A stretch of 64,000 nucleotides of DNA from Leptotrichia hofstadii (GCF_007990525.1 NZ_AP019823.1:992001-1056000), one strand, 5' to 3'; positions 1 through 8,855 are shown, numbered from the stretch's first letter. Notes: generated from the sequence alone by a model not told the origin. Numbers and translations are program-made.

Positions 1-60
1 GTGGCTTTGAATGTGGCGTTGGGGAATGAAGTAACGAATGCGACGGAAGTTTTTGAATAG
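1..60 (+). CDS. C-terminal tail of a gene cut by the window edge
   Basis: The reading frame from base 1 stays open for 19 codons to a TAG stop and reads VALNVALGNEVTNATEVFE. It is followed 27 bases later by a rho-independent terminator, which supports a genuine gene end. Nothing in the 19 residues identifies the product. Confidence 0.55.
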   Translation: MALNVALGNEVTNATEVFE

Positions 61-87
61 AAATTTGGATAAAATTATTTTGGATAA

Positions 88-109
88 GGCTGGATTTTCC
101 AGTCTTTTT
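88..109 (+). terminator. Rho-independent terminator
   Basis: A 7-bp stem GGCTGGA/TCCAGTC with one G-U pair and a 3-nt loop is followed by five T. It ends the transcript of the gene tail at the left edge. Confidence 0.75.
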
Positions 110-299
110 GTATACATTAAATTTACTTGTTAATTTTATAAATATAAAATTAGAAAGAAAGAGTTGCGAGAAGTTAATAATAACAGTATTCGTATAGAAG
201 GAATCAGAAATTGAGAAAGTTTGAAGTTAAAGAATACCATATTAATAAGAGTTTATAAACTTTATAAATTCTGTAAAAATAAATTTTAAGGAGATAACA

Positions 300-629
300 T
301 TGAACAGAAAAACAATCGCAAGTTTAACTATCTTGATTGCTTCATTAAATGTTAAGGCTGCTAAACTTGTGTTTACTTCAGAGAAAACACCAACATATAA
401 TAAAATAGATGAAAAATTTATAAAATATGTAAAATACAAAAATCAGGCTGTAGAATATAGCGATGGAATAGGAATAACAGATGGAACATTGGATTTTGAA
501 AATCTTGAAATATACGCAGGATTAGAGTGTTGTTTTACAATTTATTTTATATTTATTAATGTGTTAGCAAGGGCATTCAAAAGGATGCCCTTTATAAATA
601 TTATATTGAAGGTAATATTATTTTTTTAA
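300..629 (+). pseudogene. Remnant of a secreted protein, N-terminal part only
   Basis: A TTG start with a good ribosome-binding site (AAGGAG) opens a frame with a clear signal peptide (about residues 1-20, ending in VKAA). About 60 residues of plausible mature protein follow. From about residue 77 the translation becomes low-complexity hydrophobic text. It then runs through a hairpin (570-591) that looks like a terminator and overlaps the convergent lipoprotein gene. The simplest reading is a gene that lost most of its body by deletion, leaving its start and its terminator joined. The family is not recognised. A real short secreted protein of about 80 residues cannot be excluded. Confidence 0.5.
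570..591 (+). terminator. Terminator-like hairpin inside the remnant ORF
   Basis: The stem AGGGCAT/ATGCCCT closes an 8-nt loop and is followed by TTATAAATA, a weak U-tract. It lies inside the open frame 300-629, which is the main reason to treat that frame as decayed. Confidence 0.5.
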
Positions 630-1349
630 TTTATCAACTTCTTCAATCAGCCTATCTGAATTTATATAGGAATCATCTTTTTTATCACTGTCTTCAATAG
701 CCCCAAGATAAGTTTCCACGTCTTCTTCTCCTAGAATGCCATCAAGCAGTTGATATAAGATTTCTCTTCTTCTGTTTGCAGGTATTTTTTCATATCCTTT
801 CATATAAACTGAAATGTTTAATATTTTCTCTTTTTTACTGTCTATTTTAAAATAAAGGTCGTCAGAAGACATATCTATTCCGCTTGACATTCTTATCCTA
901 ACTTTCTTCATTCGCTGTTTAAAAGGTTTTACAATCCATTTTTCCATTTTTGGTGCATTTGCGGCTAATTTTCTCACAGCGGGAAATAAGTCAACAAGAC
1001 CATTTGCTGTTATTATTAATTCTCGTTTTCCATTTTTTGGAACAGCTGATATTTCAACTCCCAAAGCTTCATTTATAACACTTAATCTTATATGAATCTG
1101 TCGCCAGATTTTCTGTTGCTCATCCTTTGAAAGTTTATCGAAATTATAAATTTTATCTTCATTTTCCTTGAAATAATCCCAAAAGAATTTACTCTTGCTT
1201 TCAAAAGCTTCTATTTTTACATCTTCATTTTTAGTTATTTCCTGCTGATTTTCAGTAACATTTTTTTGTTCAATTCTTTCTTTATCGTTTTTATCTTTTT
1301 GACAACTTAATATTGTTAAAGCGAGTAAAATTAAAATATTTTTTTTCAT
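618..1349 (-). CDS. Lipoprotein of unknown function
   Basis: The protein has about 243 residues. An N-terminal signal peptide ends in a lipobox (LTILSC), so it should be lipid-anchored after cleavage before Cys. A Lys/Glu-rich linker of about 40 residues follows. The start is placed at the second ATG because the first one contains the GGAG ribosome-binding site that serves the second. The globular part has an FWDYFKENEDKIY segment near residue 60 and a later ELIITANGLVDLFPAV segment. These resemble a small uncharacterised family of bacterial proteins often seen near toxin-immunity genes; that similarity is from memory and weak. The gene is convergent with the remnant at 300-629. Confidence 0.8.
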   Translation of the reverse strand: MKKNILILLALTILSCQKDKNDKERIEQKNVTENQQEITKNEDVKIEAFESKSKFFWDYFKENEDKIYNFDKLSKDEQQKIWRQIHIRLSVINEALGVEISAVPKNGKRELIITANGLVDLFPAVRKLAANAPKMEKWIVKPFKQRMKKVRIRMSSGIDMSSDDLYFKIDSKKEKILNISVYMKGYEKIPANRRREILYQLLDGILGEEDVETYLGAIEDSDKKDDSYINSDRLIEEVDKLKK

Positions 1350-1540
1350 AAAAAATTCTCCTTTTTTCATAGTAAGATTAATTTAAAATCTATGATTATA
1401 TATTCTAAATTTTGGATTTGATACCTTTTAAAAAAGTTCAAATTATAATTATTTTATCGTAAAATTATTTTAAAATCAAGTTTATCTCAATTATATGCAA
1501 ATTTTTCAAAAATTAGAATAAAAAAATTAAATAAATATAT

Positions 1541-1569
1541 TTGACTTTTAGAAAAAATATAAATATAAT
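1541..1569 (+). promoter_or_regulatory. Sigma-70-type promoter
   Basis: TTGACT at 1541-1546, a 17-bp spacer and TATAAT at 1564-1569 stand 40 bases before the AAA-ATPase-like gene. Confidence 0.7.
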
Positions 1570-1609
1570 GTGATTAATAATAAATAAAAAAGAGAGGAAT
1601 TGAGGGGAT

Positions 1610-3379
1610 ATGATTAAAAAGGGAAAAAATGAGAAAGTGGAAAAAAAGAAAAATTTGCCAGTTGGAATTGACAATTTTGAAGTGATGATACAAAATAATT
1701 ACTATTATTTTGATAAAACTGGGCTAATTAAAGAAATTCTGGAAAGTGGAACGACAAGAATTTTGTTTACAAGACCACGCCGGTTTGGGAAATCCCTAAA
1801 TATGTCGATGCTGAAATATTTTTTTGATGTGAAGAATAAAGATGAAAATAAGAAACTTTTCGAAAATTTAGAAATTTCTAAAAGTGAATATTTTGATAGA
1901 CAAGGACAGAATCCAGTTATTTTTATCAGTTTTAAGGATTTTGAGGAAAAAAACTGGGAAAATGGTTTTAACAGTATAAAAGAGGAAATAAAATCCTTGT
2001 ACAATGAATTCAGATTTTTGCGGGAAAAACTAGAAAAAAGCGATTTAATGGATTTTGATAATATATGGCTAAAAAAAAAGGAAGGTAATTACAGCCGTGC
2101 CTTGTCAAACTTATCAAGATATTTATTTGAATACTATGGAAAGAAAGTCGTTTTATTAATTGATGAATACGATAAGCCAATAATAAAAGCACATGCTAAT
2201 GGGTATTATAATGATGTGATAAATTTTTTCAAGACTTTCTTTGAAAATGCATTAAAAGGAAATGATTATGCAGAAATCACAGTAATTACAGGAGTTTTAA
2301 GGATTGCTAAGGAAGGAATTTTTTCTGGACTTAATAATTTGGAAGTTCATACCATATTAGAAAAAAAATATAATGAATATTTTGGAATCTTGGAAAATGA
2401 TGTTGAAAAAGCTCTGAAACATTATAATTTAGACGCTGAACTGGATGAAATAAAAAAATGGTATAATGGTTATTTGTTTGGAGATATAAATGTATACAAT
2501 CCGTGGTCAATTATTAATTTTTTGAAATACAGGGATTTAAAAGCCCATTGGGTAAATACTTCAAGTAATGATGAAATTATGAACTATTTGGAAAATTCAG
2601 ACGAGAAAATTATTTTTGAACTGGAGGAACTGCTTAGCCATAAGAGCATAAGAAAGGAAATTTATGATTTTGTGACGTTTCAGGATATAGATTATGCCTT
2701 GAACTTGAATAAAAATAATTACGGATTTGAAGTTAGGGAAAATGGCAAAAATTATGAAATTGAACGGGATTATTTTGTGAATGATTTTGGGTATGCGAAT
2801 ATTTGGCAGTTTTTCCTTCACAGTGGATATTTAACCATCGAAAAGAAGCTTGAAAGAAACGTTTACGACTTGAAAATTCCAAATGAGGAACTATTTGATT
2901 TTTTCAGAATCAGATTTTTGTATAGAACTTATCGGGGACATTACAGATTTTATGGACTTGGAGAGCATTTGATTAATGGAAATTATGAAAAATTCAGATT
3001 GGAAATAAGGGAACTTTTAAAAAATGCGATAAGTTTTAGAGACTTGAAGGAAGAAAATTCTTATCATCTGTTTGTAATTGGGTTAGTCTCAATAATGTCA
3101 GAAAATTATTTCGTAAAATCAAATGTAGAAAGTGGAGATGGAATTCCTGATTTGGTATTGAAGCCAAAAAATAAAACTAAAAAAGCATTTATATTTGAAT
3201 TTAAGTATTCAAGAGCAAAAGATAGCAAAAATTTGAAAAGAACTGCAAAAAGCGCCTTGAAACAAATAAATGACAGGAATTATTCTGAAGGGTTAAAATA
3301 TGAAGGTTATAAAGAAATTGTGAAAATTGGGATGGGATTTAGGAAAAAGGATGTGGAGGTTGTAGTAGAGGAAGAATGA
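1610..3379 (+). CDS. AAA-ATPase-like protein with C-terminal PD-(D/E)XK nuclease-like domain
   Basis: The protein has 589 residues and matches the common AAA-ATPase_like/DUF1703 architecture (PF09820 plus PF08011). The start of the domain reads LPVGIDNFEVM. A Walker-A variant RPRRFGKS lies at residues 55-62 and a Walker-B segment with IDEYDKP at 184-190. The C-terminal region carries GDGIPDLVL and, about 20 residues on, FIFEFKY, the spaced D and ExK pattern of a PD-(D/E)XK fold. The family is multi-copy in anaerobes such as Leptotrichia, Bacteroides and clostridia. Its function is not established; a role in mobile DNA or defence is only supposed. The gene is monocistronic, with its own promoter and terminator. 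Confidence 0.9.
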   Translation: MIKKGKNEKVEKKKNLPVGIDNFEVMIQNNYYYFDKTGLIKEILESGTTRILFTRPRRFGKSLNMSMLKYFFDVKNKDENKKLFENLEISKSEYFDRQGQNPVIFISFKDFEEKNWENGFNSIKEEIKSLYNEFRFLREKLEKSDLMDFDNIWLKKKEGNYSRALSNLSRYLFEYYGKKVVLLIDEYDKPIIKAHANGYYNDVINFFKTFFENALKGNDYAEITVITGVLRIAKEGIFSGLNNLEVHTILEKKYNEYFGILENDVEKALKHYNLDAELDEIKKWYNGYLFGDINVYNPWSIINFLKYRDLKAHWVNTSSNDEIMNYLENSDEKIIFELEELLSHKSIRKEIYDFVTFQDIDYALNLNKNNYGFEVRENGKNYEIERDYFVNDFGYANIWQFFLHSGYLTIEKKLERNVYDLKIPNEELFDFFRIRFLYRTYRGHYRFYGLGEHLINGNYEKFRLEIRELLKNAISFRDLKEENSYHLFVIGLVSIMSENYFVKSNVESGDGIPDLVLKPKNKTKKAFIFEFKYSRAKDSKNLKRTAKSALKQINDRNYSEGLKYEGYKEIVKIGMGFRKKDVEVVVEEE

Positions 3380-3389
3380 TTTATTATAA

Positions 3390-3417
3390 AAAAGGGTATG
3401 CTGAGTGATACCCTTTT
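3390..3417 (+). terminator. Rho-independent terminator
   Basis: AAAAGGGTAT and ATACCCTTTT form a perfect 10-bp stem around an 8-nt loop 10 bases after the ATPase stop codon. Confidence 0.8.
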
Positions 3418-3504
3418 AACTTATATTCAAATCGGTTTTTAGAAAACTAAATAAAATAGAAATTTGAAAAATAATCATAGATTTTAAACTTATTTTATGA
3501 TTGA

Positions 3505-3927
3505 TTATAAAATCTCAAATTCCTTAGTATTTTTAACATCAAGAGTAACAGTTGCTTTTGTAAAAGATACTTCATATAATTCCATAAAGTTTTCTCCTTC
3601 ATCAATATTCTTTTTTACTTCTGGTATTTTTTTTATAAATTTGTTTTTTAAGTCTTGAACAGATTTTTGGCTTTTTCTTATAATTCCTTTAGCTTTAATG
3701 TGTTTTAGACCATCTATAGGAATTGTTGTAAAAGCTACTTTGTTATTTTGTTCAAATTCTACTGTTTTTTGACTATTCTTTAGTGTTAAAAAATATAAAA
3801 TTTTCTCATCTGAATTATAATAAAATCTTACAATTCTTACATTAGGCTGATTACTTGAGTCTGAAGAAGCTATTGCCATATCAGTAGTTTTTTCCATAAT
3901 TTCTAAAAAGTTATTTGTTATATCCAT
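3505..3927 (-). CDS. Pyridoxamine 5'-phosphate oxidase-like flavin protein
   Basis: The protein has 140 residues. The N-terminal pattern (NNFLEIMEKT, then PNVRIVRFYY, then ILYFLTLKNSQKT) is typical of the small split-barrel flavin/heme-binding family related to pyridoxamine-phosphate oxidase. Such proteins usually bind FMN and reduce unknown substrates. The start is set at an internal ATG that follows AAGGAGG with 5-nt spacing; the longer frame has no ribosome-binding site. It is transcribed divergently from an HTH regulator across 87 bases, so the two are probably a regulated pair. Confidence 0.8.
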   Translation of the reverse strand: MDITNNFLEIMEKTTDMAIASSDSSNQPNVRIVRFYYNSDEKILYFLTLKNSQKTVEFEQNNKVAFTTIPIDGLKHIKAKGIIRKSQKSVQDLKNKFIKKIPEVKKNIDEGENFMELYEVSFTKATVTLDVKNTKEFEIL

Positions 3928-3967
3928 AATTTCCTCCTTAAATTTATATTTTGAATTATACTTCAAA

Positions 3968-3990
3968 ATAGTATCAAAATATGGTACTAT
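3968..3990. promoter_or_regulatory. Candidate operator between divergent genes
   Basis: An 8-7-8 inverted repeat (ATAGTATC ... GGTACTAT, one mismatch) sits between the divergent starts. It lies next to a TATAAT on the minus strand that could serve the flavin-protein gene, and it overlaps TACTAT/TAAAAT on the plus strand. The position suits binding by the adjacent regulator. Confidence 0.45.
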
Positions 3991-4014
3991 TAAAATAAAA
4001 AAATTGGGAGAAAA

Positions 4015-4734
4015 ATGAAAAAATCAGAGCGAATTAATGATATGATGATATATCTTAATAATAAAGAGACTTTTAATTTAAAAGATATTATGGAAAAATA
4101 CAATATTTCAAAAAATACAGCTTTAAGAGACATAAGATCTCTTGAGGAAATTGGAATGCCAATTTATTCTTTCAGCGGGAGAAATGGAAGGTATAAAATT
4201 TTAAAAAATAAACTGCTCTCTCCTGTTTTGTTTAATGTAAATGAAATATATGCGTTATACTTCACTATGCTTACGTTAAAAGGCTATAAAACAACACCTT
4301 TTCATTTAGATATTGAAAAATTGAAAGAAAAATTTAAAAGCTGTCTTCCACAAAAGCAAATGGAAGAAATTAATAAAATGGAGGCAATATTAAATTTTGA
4401 AGTTTCAAAGCATCAAAAGGAAAGTCCGCTTTTAAAGAAAATTCTTGAAAATTCAATAGAAGAAAAAGTTTGTAAAATTTTGTATAAAGAAGAAAAGAAA
4501 GAGAAATATTATTTTGTTCAGTTTTTCAAAATATCATCTGCTTATGGACAGTGGCTTGCTTCGGGATATGATTTTGAAGATAGGGAAATTAAAAATTTTC
4601 AATGTGATAAAATTATCTACTTAGCAGAAGATGATAAATTTGAATCAATATCTTTTCAAAAGTTTGTTAATTTAAATTCAGATATGTATAAAATTCATAA
4701 TTGCAATATGATAAATTTTGAGCTTGAAATATAG
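4015..4734 (+). CDS. YafY/DeoR-type HTH transcriptional regulator with WYL-like C-terminal half
   Basis: The protein has 239 residues. The first 60 form a winged helix-turn-helix of the HTH_11 type (RINDMMIYLNNKETFNLKDIM, then KNTALRDIRSLEEIG). The rest resembles the ligand-sensing part of YafY-like regulators, with weakly conserved sequence after residue 140. The gene is divergent from the flavin-reductase-like gene and probably controls it and itself through the inverted repeat between them. The effector is unknown. Confidence 0.8.
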   Translation: MKKSERINDMMIYLNNKETFNLKDIMEKYNISKNTALRDIRSLEEIGMPIYSFSGRNGRYKILKNKLLSPVLFNVNEIYALYFTMLTLKGYKTTPFHLDIEKLKEKFKSCLPQKQMEEINKMEAILNFEVSKHQKESPLLKKILENSIEEKVCKILYKEEKKEKYYFVQFFKISSAYGQWLASGYDFEDREIKNFQCDKIIYLAEDDKFESISFQKFVNLNSDMYKIHNCNMINFELEI

Positions 4735-4927
4735 TTTTAAGTAAAGTATCATAGTTTTGTAATTATATATGGTAAGGTAGTTTTAAAATTGAGTTCAAAA
4801 GTTATGACTATTTTACTTAAACTTTAAATTTATATAATTTTAGTAGCTTAATTTAAAATAGATTTTAGCATATATTATAAAAATTTTAGAAAATATTTAA
4901 ATTAATTGTGTAAAAAAATTTCATCAG

Positions 4928-4956
4928 TTGAGAAAAGATATGAAATATGTTATTAT
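4928..4956 (+). promoter_or_regulatory. Sigma-70-type promoter for xseA
   Basis: TTGAGA at 4928-4933, a 17-bp spacer and TATTAT at 4951-4956 lie about 30 bases before the xseA start. Confidence 0.6.
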
Positions 4957-4990
4957 TAAAGAACAAAAAATGTAAGAAATGGGTGAAATT

Positions 4991-6331
4991 ATGGAACAGA
5001 CAGTATTTTCCGTAAGTGATATAAATAGGGAAGTTAAAATGTTTTTAGAGGGGACAAATACTTTTAAGAACATTTTTATTGAAGGGGAACTTTCTAATAT
5101 TACGTATTATCGTTCGGGACATTTGTATTTTACGTTAAAAGATGCAAGTGCAAGTGTGAAATGTGCTATTTTTCGTTATAAATATAGAGGAGTGCCTGAA
5201 GACTTAAAGGAAGGGGATTTAGTAAAAATTCGAGGTAGCGTTACGCTTTATGAAGCAAATGGAAGTTATCAGATTGTAGCGGATTTTCTTGAAAAAAGTA
5301 ATTCTCTTGGGCTGCTTTATGAGAAAATGGAAATGCTTAAAAAGTTGTATTTTGAAAAGGGATATTTTTCTGATGAAATAAAAAAACGATTACCTAAATT
5401 ACCTATAAATATCGGTGTTGTAACAGCTGATACAGGAGCAGCAATCAGGGATATTATAAATACAACGCATAAAAGATTTCCAAATGTGAATATTTACCTT
5501 TACCCAGCAAAGGTTCAGGGAGAAGGGGCAGCAAGGGAAGTTTCGGCAGGAATTGAGTTTTTTAATAGAATGAACGAAGAAAAGTACCTTGAAATAGATA
5601 CGCTTATTGTTGGACGTGGTGGAGGAAGTATTGAGGATTTGTGGGCATTTAATGAGGAAGCTGTGATAGAAGCTATTTATAAGTCTGAAATTCCCGTAAT
5701 TTCGGCGGTAGGACATGAAATTGATAATCTTCTTTCAGACTTAGTCGCTGATAAACGGGCGGCTACACCAACTCAGGCAGCAGAAATCTTGATTCCTGAA
5801 AAAGATAAATTAACAGATGAACTGGAAAGTAAAAAGAATCTTTTGAGTAAATTACTTTTAAACAGGGTTGCAATGATGAAAAAAGAGCTGGAATACAGAA
5901 AAAATAATTATTATATAAAGAATTTTGCAAATATTCTGGATAATAAAAAATTTGACTTGATGGAAAAGGAACAGAAATTATCAAGAGAACTTAGAAGAAT
6001 TGTACAAAAATCACGAGAACAGCTGGATTATCGAAAACAGAGATTTGACAGAATTAATTTGCAAAAAATAATTTTAAGTGAAAAAGAAAATTTGAAGAAA
6101 AAATCAGCGGAGCTTAATCAAATAATACTGGAATTTTTTGAGAATCGAAAAAAGGAACTCAAATATAAAAAGGCACAGCTTTCAAAATATTCAGTAAGTG
6201 ATATTTTGAAACAAGGTTATACAATAACTCGAAAAAATGGGAAGATTGTTAAGAGAGGGATTGAACTTAGCAAGGAAGATAAGCTGGAGATAGAGTTTTC
6301 AGATGTTAAGAAGAAAGTGGTTGTTAAGTAA
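4991..6331 (+). CDS. xseA: Exodeoxyribonuclease VII large subunit
   Basis: The protein has 446 residues, the usual length for the family. It begins with the OB-fold nucleic-acid binding domain (SVSDINREVK, then IEGELSN, then GHLYFTLKD). It continues with the catalytic domain (GVVTADTGAAIRDI, then IVGRGGGSIEDLW, then PVISAVGHEID) and ends in a long charged coiled-coil region. With the small subunit XseB, which is not next to it here, it degrades single-stranded DNA. The longest frame starts four codons upstream at 4979, but GGGTG before the ATG at 4991 favours the shorter start. Confidence 0.95.
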   Translation: MEQTVFSVSDINREVKMFLEGTNTFKNIFIEGELSNITYYRSGHLYFTLKDASASVKCAIFRYKYRGVPEDLKEGDLVKIRGSVTLYEANGSYQIVADFLEKSNSLGLLYEKMEMLKKLYFEKGYFSDEIKKRLPKLPINIGVVTADTGAAIRDIINTTHKRFPNVNIYLYPAKVQGEGAAREVSAGIEFFNRMNEEKYLEIDTLIVGRGGGSIEDLWAFNEEAVIEAIYKSEIPVISAVGHEIDNLLSDLVADKRAATPTQAAEILIPEKDKLTDELESKKNLLSKLLLNRVAMMKKELEYRKNNYYIKNFANILDNKKFDLMEKEQKLSRELRRIVQKSREQLDYRKQRFDRINLQKIILSEKENLKKKSAELNQIILEFFENRKKELKYKKAQLSKYSVSDILKQGYTITRKNGKIVKRGIELSKEDKLEIEFSDVKKKVVVK

Positions 6332-6350
6332 TTATTATTAAAGAAAAATA

Positions 6351-6379
6351 TTGATTTTTTCAACCTTTTGTATTAAAAT
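6351..6379 (+). promoter_or_regulatory. Sigma-70-type promoter for the ATPase/TOPRIM/deaminase operon
   Basis: TTGATT at 6351-6356, a 17-bp spacer and TAAAAT at 6374-6379 lie 37 bases before the ATPase gene. The promoter is separate from xseA, so the three downstream genes form their own unit. Confidence 0.6.
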
Positions 6380-6416
6380 ATACAAAATATATATTTTTTA
6401 AAAGGAGTGGTTTAGG

Positions 6417-7733
6417 ATGGAATTTTATCTTTTAGAATTTAGATTAAATGGAATAAAAAATATTGAAAAAACAATTGAAATTAGTTTTTATAAGCAGGAT
6501 ATTCGCAATTTTAATAGGGAAAATTATAATGTTAAAGGAATTTTTGGAAGGAATGGAATTGGGAAAACTGCTGTTATAAAAGGAATTGAAATTTTAAGAA
6601 ATATTGTATTAGACAGTGACTATTTGATTTTAAAAAGTAGTTTGTTAAATGAAATAATAAGTAAAAAACTTAAAGAGTGTTATTTGTCTGCTGAATTTTT
6701 AGTTGTTGATAAAAATAATAAAAAACATATTTTTGAACATTCAATAAGTTTGAAAATAGAAAATGGGAAAATTATTATTACAAAAGAAATAATAAATAAA
6801 AAAAAGCTAGATAGAAAAGAGATATTAAAAACATTAATTATAGAAAATGGAAAGATAAACAAAGAGAAGTCAAATTATTTTAAAAATTTAGATGAAATAG
6901 AAAAGTTATCAATGAATTTGCTGGATAGAAAAAGTATAATAAAACTGGTTATTGATGATGTTGAAAAAAATATTGAAAAATATGAAACAAATGAATTAAA
7001 ATCTGAAAAATTTGGAGTTATATATTTATATGTAATGTATTCAAAAATTAATGTCTTTACTCATTTGGAAGATAGTCATTATAAAATGATTTATATCAAT
7101 TTTAAAAATCAAAATTGGCTTGATAAAATATATATTGATTATGTAAATCAAGAAGCTAAAAAGAGAAATATCTTATCTAAAACAAAAGAAGAAATTGAAA
7201 ATTTGAATAAAAATTTAAAAAGAAAAGAAAGATTTTTAAAATTATTTAATCCTGAACTAAAAAAAATAGAGTTTGAAAAGAAAGATTTTGATGAAAATTA
7301 TTATGAAATTGAATATGTTTTCAACTACAAGGATTACAAAATAAATTTTGAATATGAAAGTATGGGAATGAAGTCACTGTTTAGATTATTTGATGTTTTA
7401 GATACAGTTAATAATGGTGGAATTGTGTTTGTTGATGAAATAGATATGAGTATTCATGATTTATATTTGAATAGGTTAATTGAGTTTTTTGCTGAAAATG
7501 GGAAAGGACAGTTTACGTTTACAGCTCATAATACAAGTATTTTGGATACTTTAAAAAAATATAAAAATTCGATAGATTTTATGACTGAATATCAGGAAAT
7601 AAAGCCTTGGATAAAAAATGGAAATTATTCTCCAAGAAAGCAGTATTTGGAGGGAATGTTACCCAATATGCCATATAATATTGAATATTATGATTTTTTT
7701 GAGATATTTAATACGTTTGAAGAGGAGAATTAA
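6417..7733 (+). CDS. AAA family ATPase of the AAA15/AAA21 (COG1106, OLD-like) type
   Basis: The protein has 438 residues. It has the ABC/SMC-like layout of this class: an N-terminal edge strand, Walker A GRNGIGKT at residues 44-51, and a long Lys/Glu-rich middle that is probably a helical or coiled insertion. A signature-like SMGMKS follows at 315-320, Walker B GGIVFVDEID at 334-343, and the H-loop TAHNTS at 369-374. Proteins of this class often work with a TOPRIM nuclease or RloB partner in phage-defence pairs. The next gene, 9 bases on, is exactly such a small TOPRIM-like protein. Base composition is even more A-rich than xseA upstream, which hints at acquisition. The biological role is inference. 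Confidence 0.85.
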   Translation: MEFYLLEFRLNGIKNIEKTIEISFYKQDIRNFNRENYNVKGIFGRNGIGKTAVIKGIEILRNIVLDSDYLILKSSLLNEIISKKLKECYLSAEFLVVDKNNKKHIFEHSISLKIENGKIIITKEIINKKKLDRKEILKTLIIENGKINKEKSNYFKNLDEIEKLSMNLLDRKSIIKLVIDDVEKNIEKYETNELKSEKFGVIYLYVMYSKINVFTHLEDSHYKMIYINFKNQNWLDKIYIDYVNQEAKKRNILSKTKEEIENLNKNLKRKERFLKLFNPELKKIEFEKKDFDENYYEIEYVFNYKDYKINFEYESMGMKSLFRLFDVLDTVNNGGIVFVDEIDMSIHDLYLNRLIEFFAENGKGQFTFTAHNTSILDTLKKYKNSIDFMTEYQEIKPWIKNGNYSPRKQYLEGMLPNMPYNIEYYDFFEIFNTFEEEN

Positions 7734-7742
7734 GGGGGAATT

Positions 7743-8255
7743 ATGAAACTGTGGCTGTTTTTGGTTGAGGGAAATTCAGATAAAATATATGTTGATAAAA
7801 TTATCAAGTATTATGTGAAATCTGAAAAATTGAAAAAAGAAATTAAATTAGAATGGATTATTCTTGACGGGAAATATAATTATAATAAAAAAGATAAACA
7901 AATTAATCAGAAAATAGATAAATTTAAAAATCAAAATAGAGATTCTGATTACGAGATTATCTATGTTATTGACTTAGATAAATGTAGAAATAATGAGAAA
8001 GACAGAATATTTTTAGTTGATATAAAGAAATTTGTTCAAAAAAATAAATATAAATTAATAAAAAATAATGAAAATATCGAAATGATTTTAAAAATTGATA
8101 ATAAGTCTAAAAATAAAAAGGAAAAAGTTAAAATCGCTGAAAAATTTATAATGAAAGAATCAATTGAAAAATATTTAAGGATTGAAGAACTTGAAAATGT
8201 AAGTATTGGAAGTAATATTTTTAAAATATTGGATATTTTAGAAAGTGGGGTATGA
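7743..8255 (+). CDS. Small TOPRIM-like protein, probable nuclease partner of the upstream ATPase
   Basis: The protein has 170 residues. A hydrophobic strand leads into LFLVEGNSDK, the TOPRIM acidic loop with Glu9 and Asp13. The second acidic motif is VIDLDKC with Asp77 and Asp79, followed after about 30 residues by an ENIEMIL segment. This is the layout of single-domain TOPRIM proteins such as RloB and the DUF4435 effectors. I could not assign it to either family by eye. It follows the ATPase by 9 bases with a strong AGGGGG ribosome-binding site and precedes the dCMP deaminase by 3 bases, so all three are almost certainly co-transcribed. Confidence 0.7.
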   Translation: MKLWLFLVEGNSDKIYVDKIIKYYVKSEKLKKEIKLEWIILDGKYNYNKKDKQINQKIDKFKNQNRDSDYEIIYVIDLDKCRNNEKDRIFLVDIKKFVQKNKYKLIKNNENIEMILKIDNKSKNKKEKVKIAEKFIMKESIEKYLRIEELENVSIGSNIFKILDILESGV

Positions 8256-8258
8256 AGA

Positions 8259-8744
8259 ATGTCTAAAAGAGATAACTATTTATCATGGGATGAATATTTT
8301 ATGGGAATTGCGTTTTTGTCTGGAATGAGAAGCAAAGATCCGTCTACACAGGTGGGAGCATGTATTATTGACGAAGATAAGAAAATAATAGGAATTGGAT
8401 ATAACGGATTTCCGATGGGAAGTTCTGATGACAGTATGCCTTGGGGTAAAGAAGGGGAGTTTTTGGAAACGAAATACCCCTATGTTGTGCATGCTGAACT
8501 GAACGCTATCCTTAACAGTATAAAATCATTGAAGAACTGTACTATTTATGTAACACACTTTCCATGCAATGAATGTGCAAAAGCAATCGTGCAGTCAGGA
8601 ATAAAAAAGGTAATATATTTTTCCGATAAGCACAAGTCGCTTGATTCTACAAAGGCTTCAAGAAGGATTTTTGAAAATGCGCAGGTAGAAACGATACATC
8701 TTGAAATTGACAAAAAAGCGATAAATATCCAGTTTAAAGATTAA
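8259..8744 (+). CDS. Deoxycytidylate (dCMP) deaminase
   Basis: The protein has 161 residues, the typical length. It converts dCMP to dUMP to feed thymidylate synthesis. The zinc site is complete: His78 and catalytic Glu80 in VVHAELNAI, and Cys103 and Cys106 in PCNEC. Upstream motifs [10 protein letters not shown] and GIGYNGFP are family-typical. It starts 3 bases after the TOPRIM-like gene and so depends on the same promoter. It may be a housekeeping gene behind an inserted pair, or part of the system. Confidence 0.93.
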   Translation: MSKRDNYLSWDEYFMGIAFLSGMRSKDPSTQVGACIIDEDKKIIGIGYNGFPMGSSDDSMPWGKEGEFLETKYPYVVHAELNAILNSIKSLKNCTIYVTHFPCNECAKAIVQSGIKKVIYFSDKHKSLDSTKASRRIFENAQVETIHLEIDKKAINIQFKD

Positions 8745-8787
8745 ATATAATTTAATAAAATTTATGAAAAAGTATTGTTATTTTTAG

Positions 8788-8816
8788 TTGAGAAAAAAGT
8801 AATATTAGTATATAAT
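8788..8816 (+). promoter_or_regulatory. Sigma-70-type promoter for the ECF transporter operon
   Basis: TTGAGA at 8788-8793, a 17-bp spacer and TATAAT at 8811-8816 lie 40 bases before the chosen start at 8856. Confidence 0.7.
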
Positions 8817-8855
8817 GTATTTAAACTTTTGAAAATTTTAAAAGAGGTGAGACTA

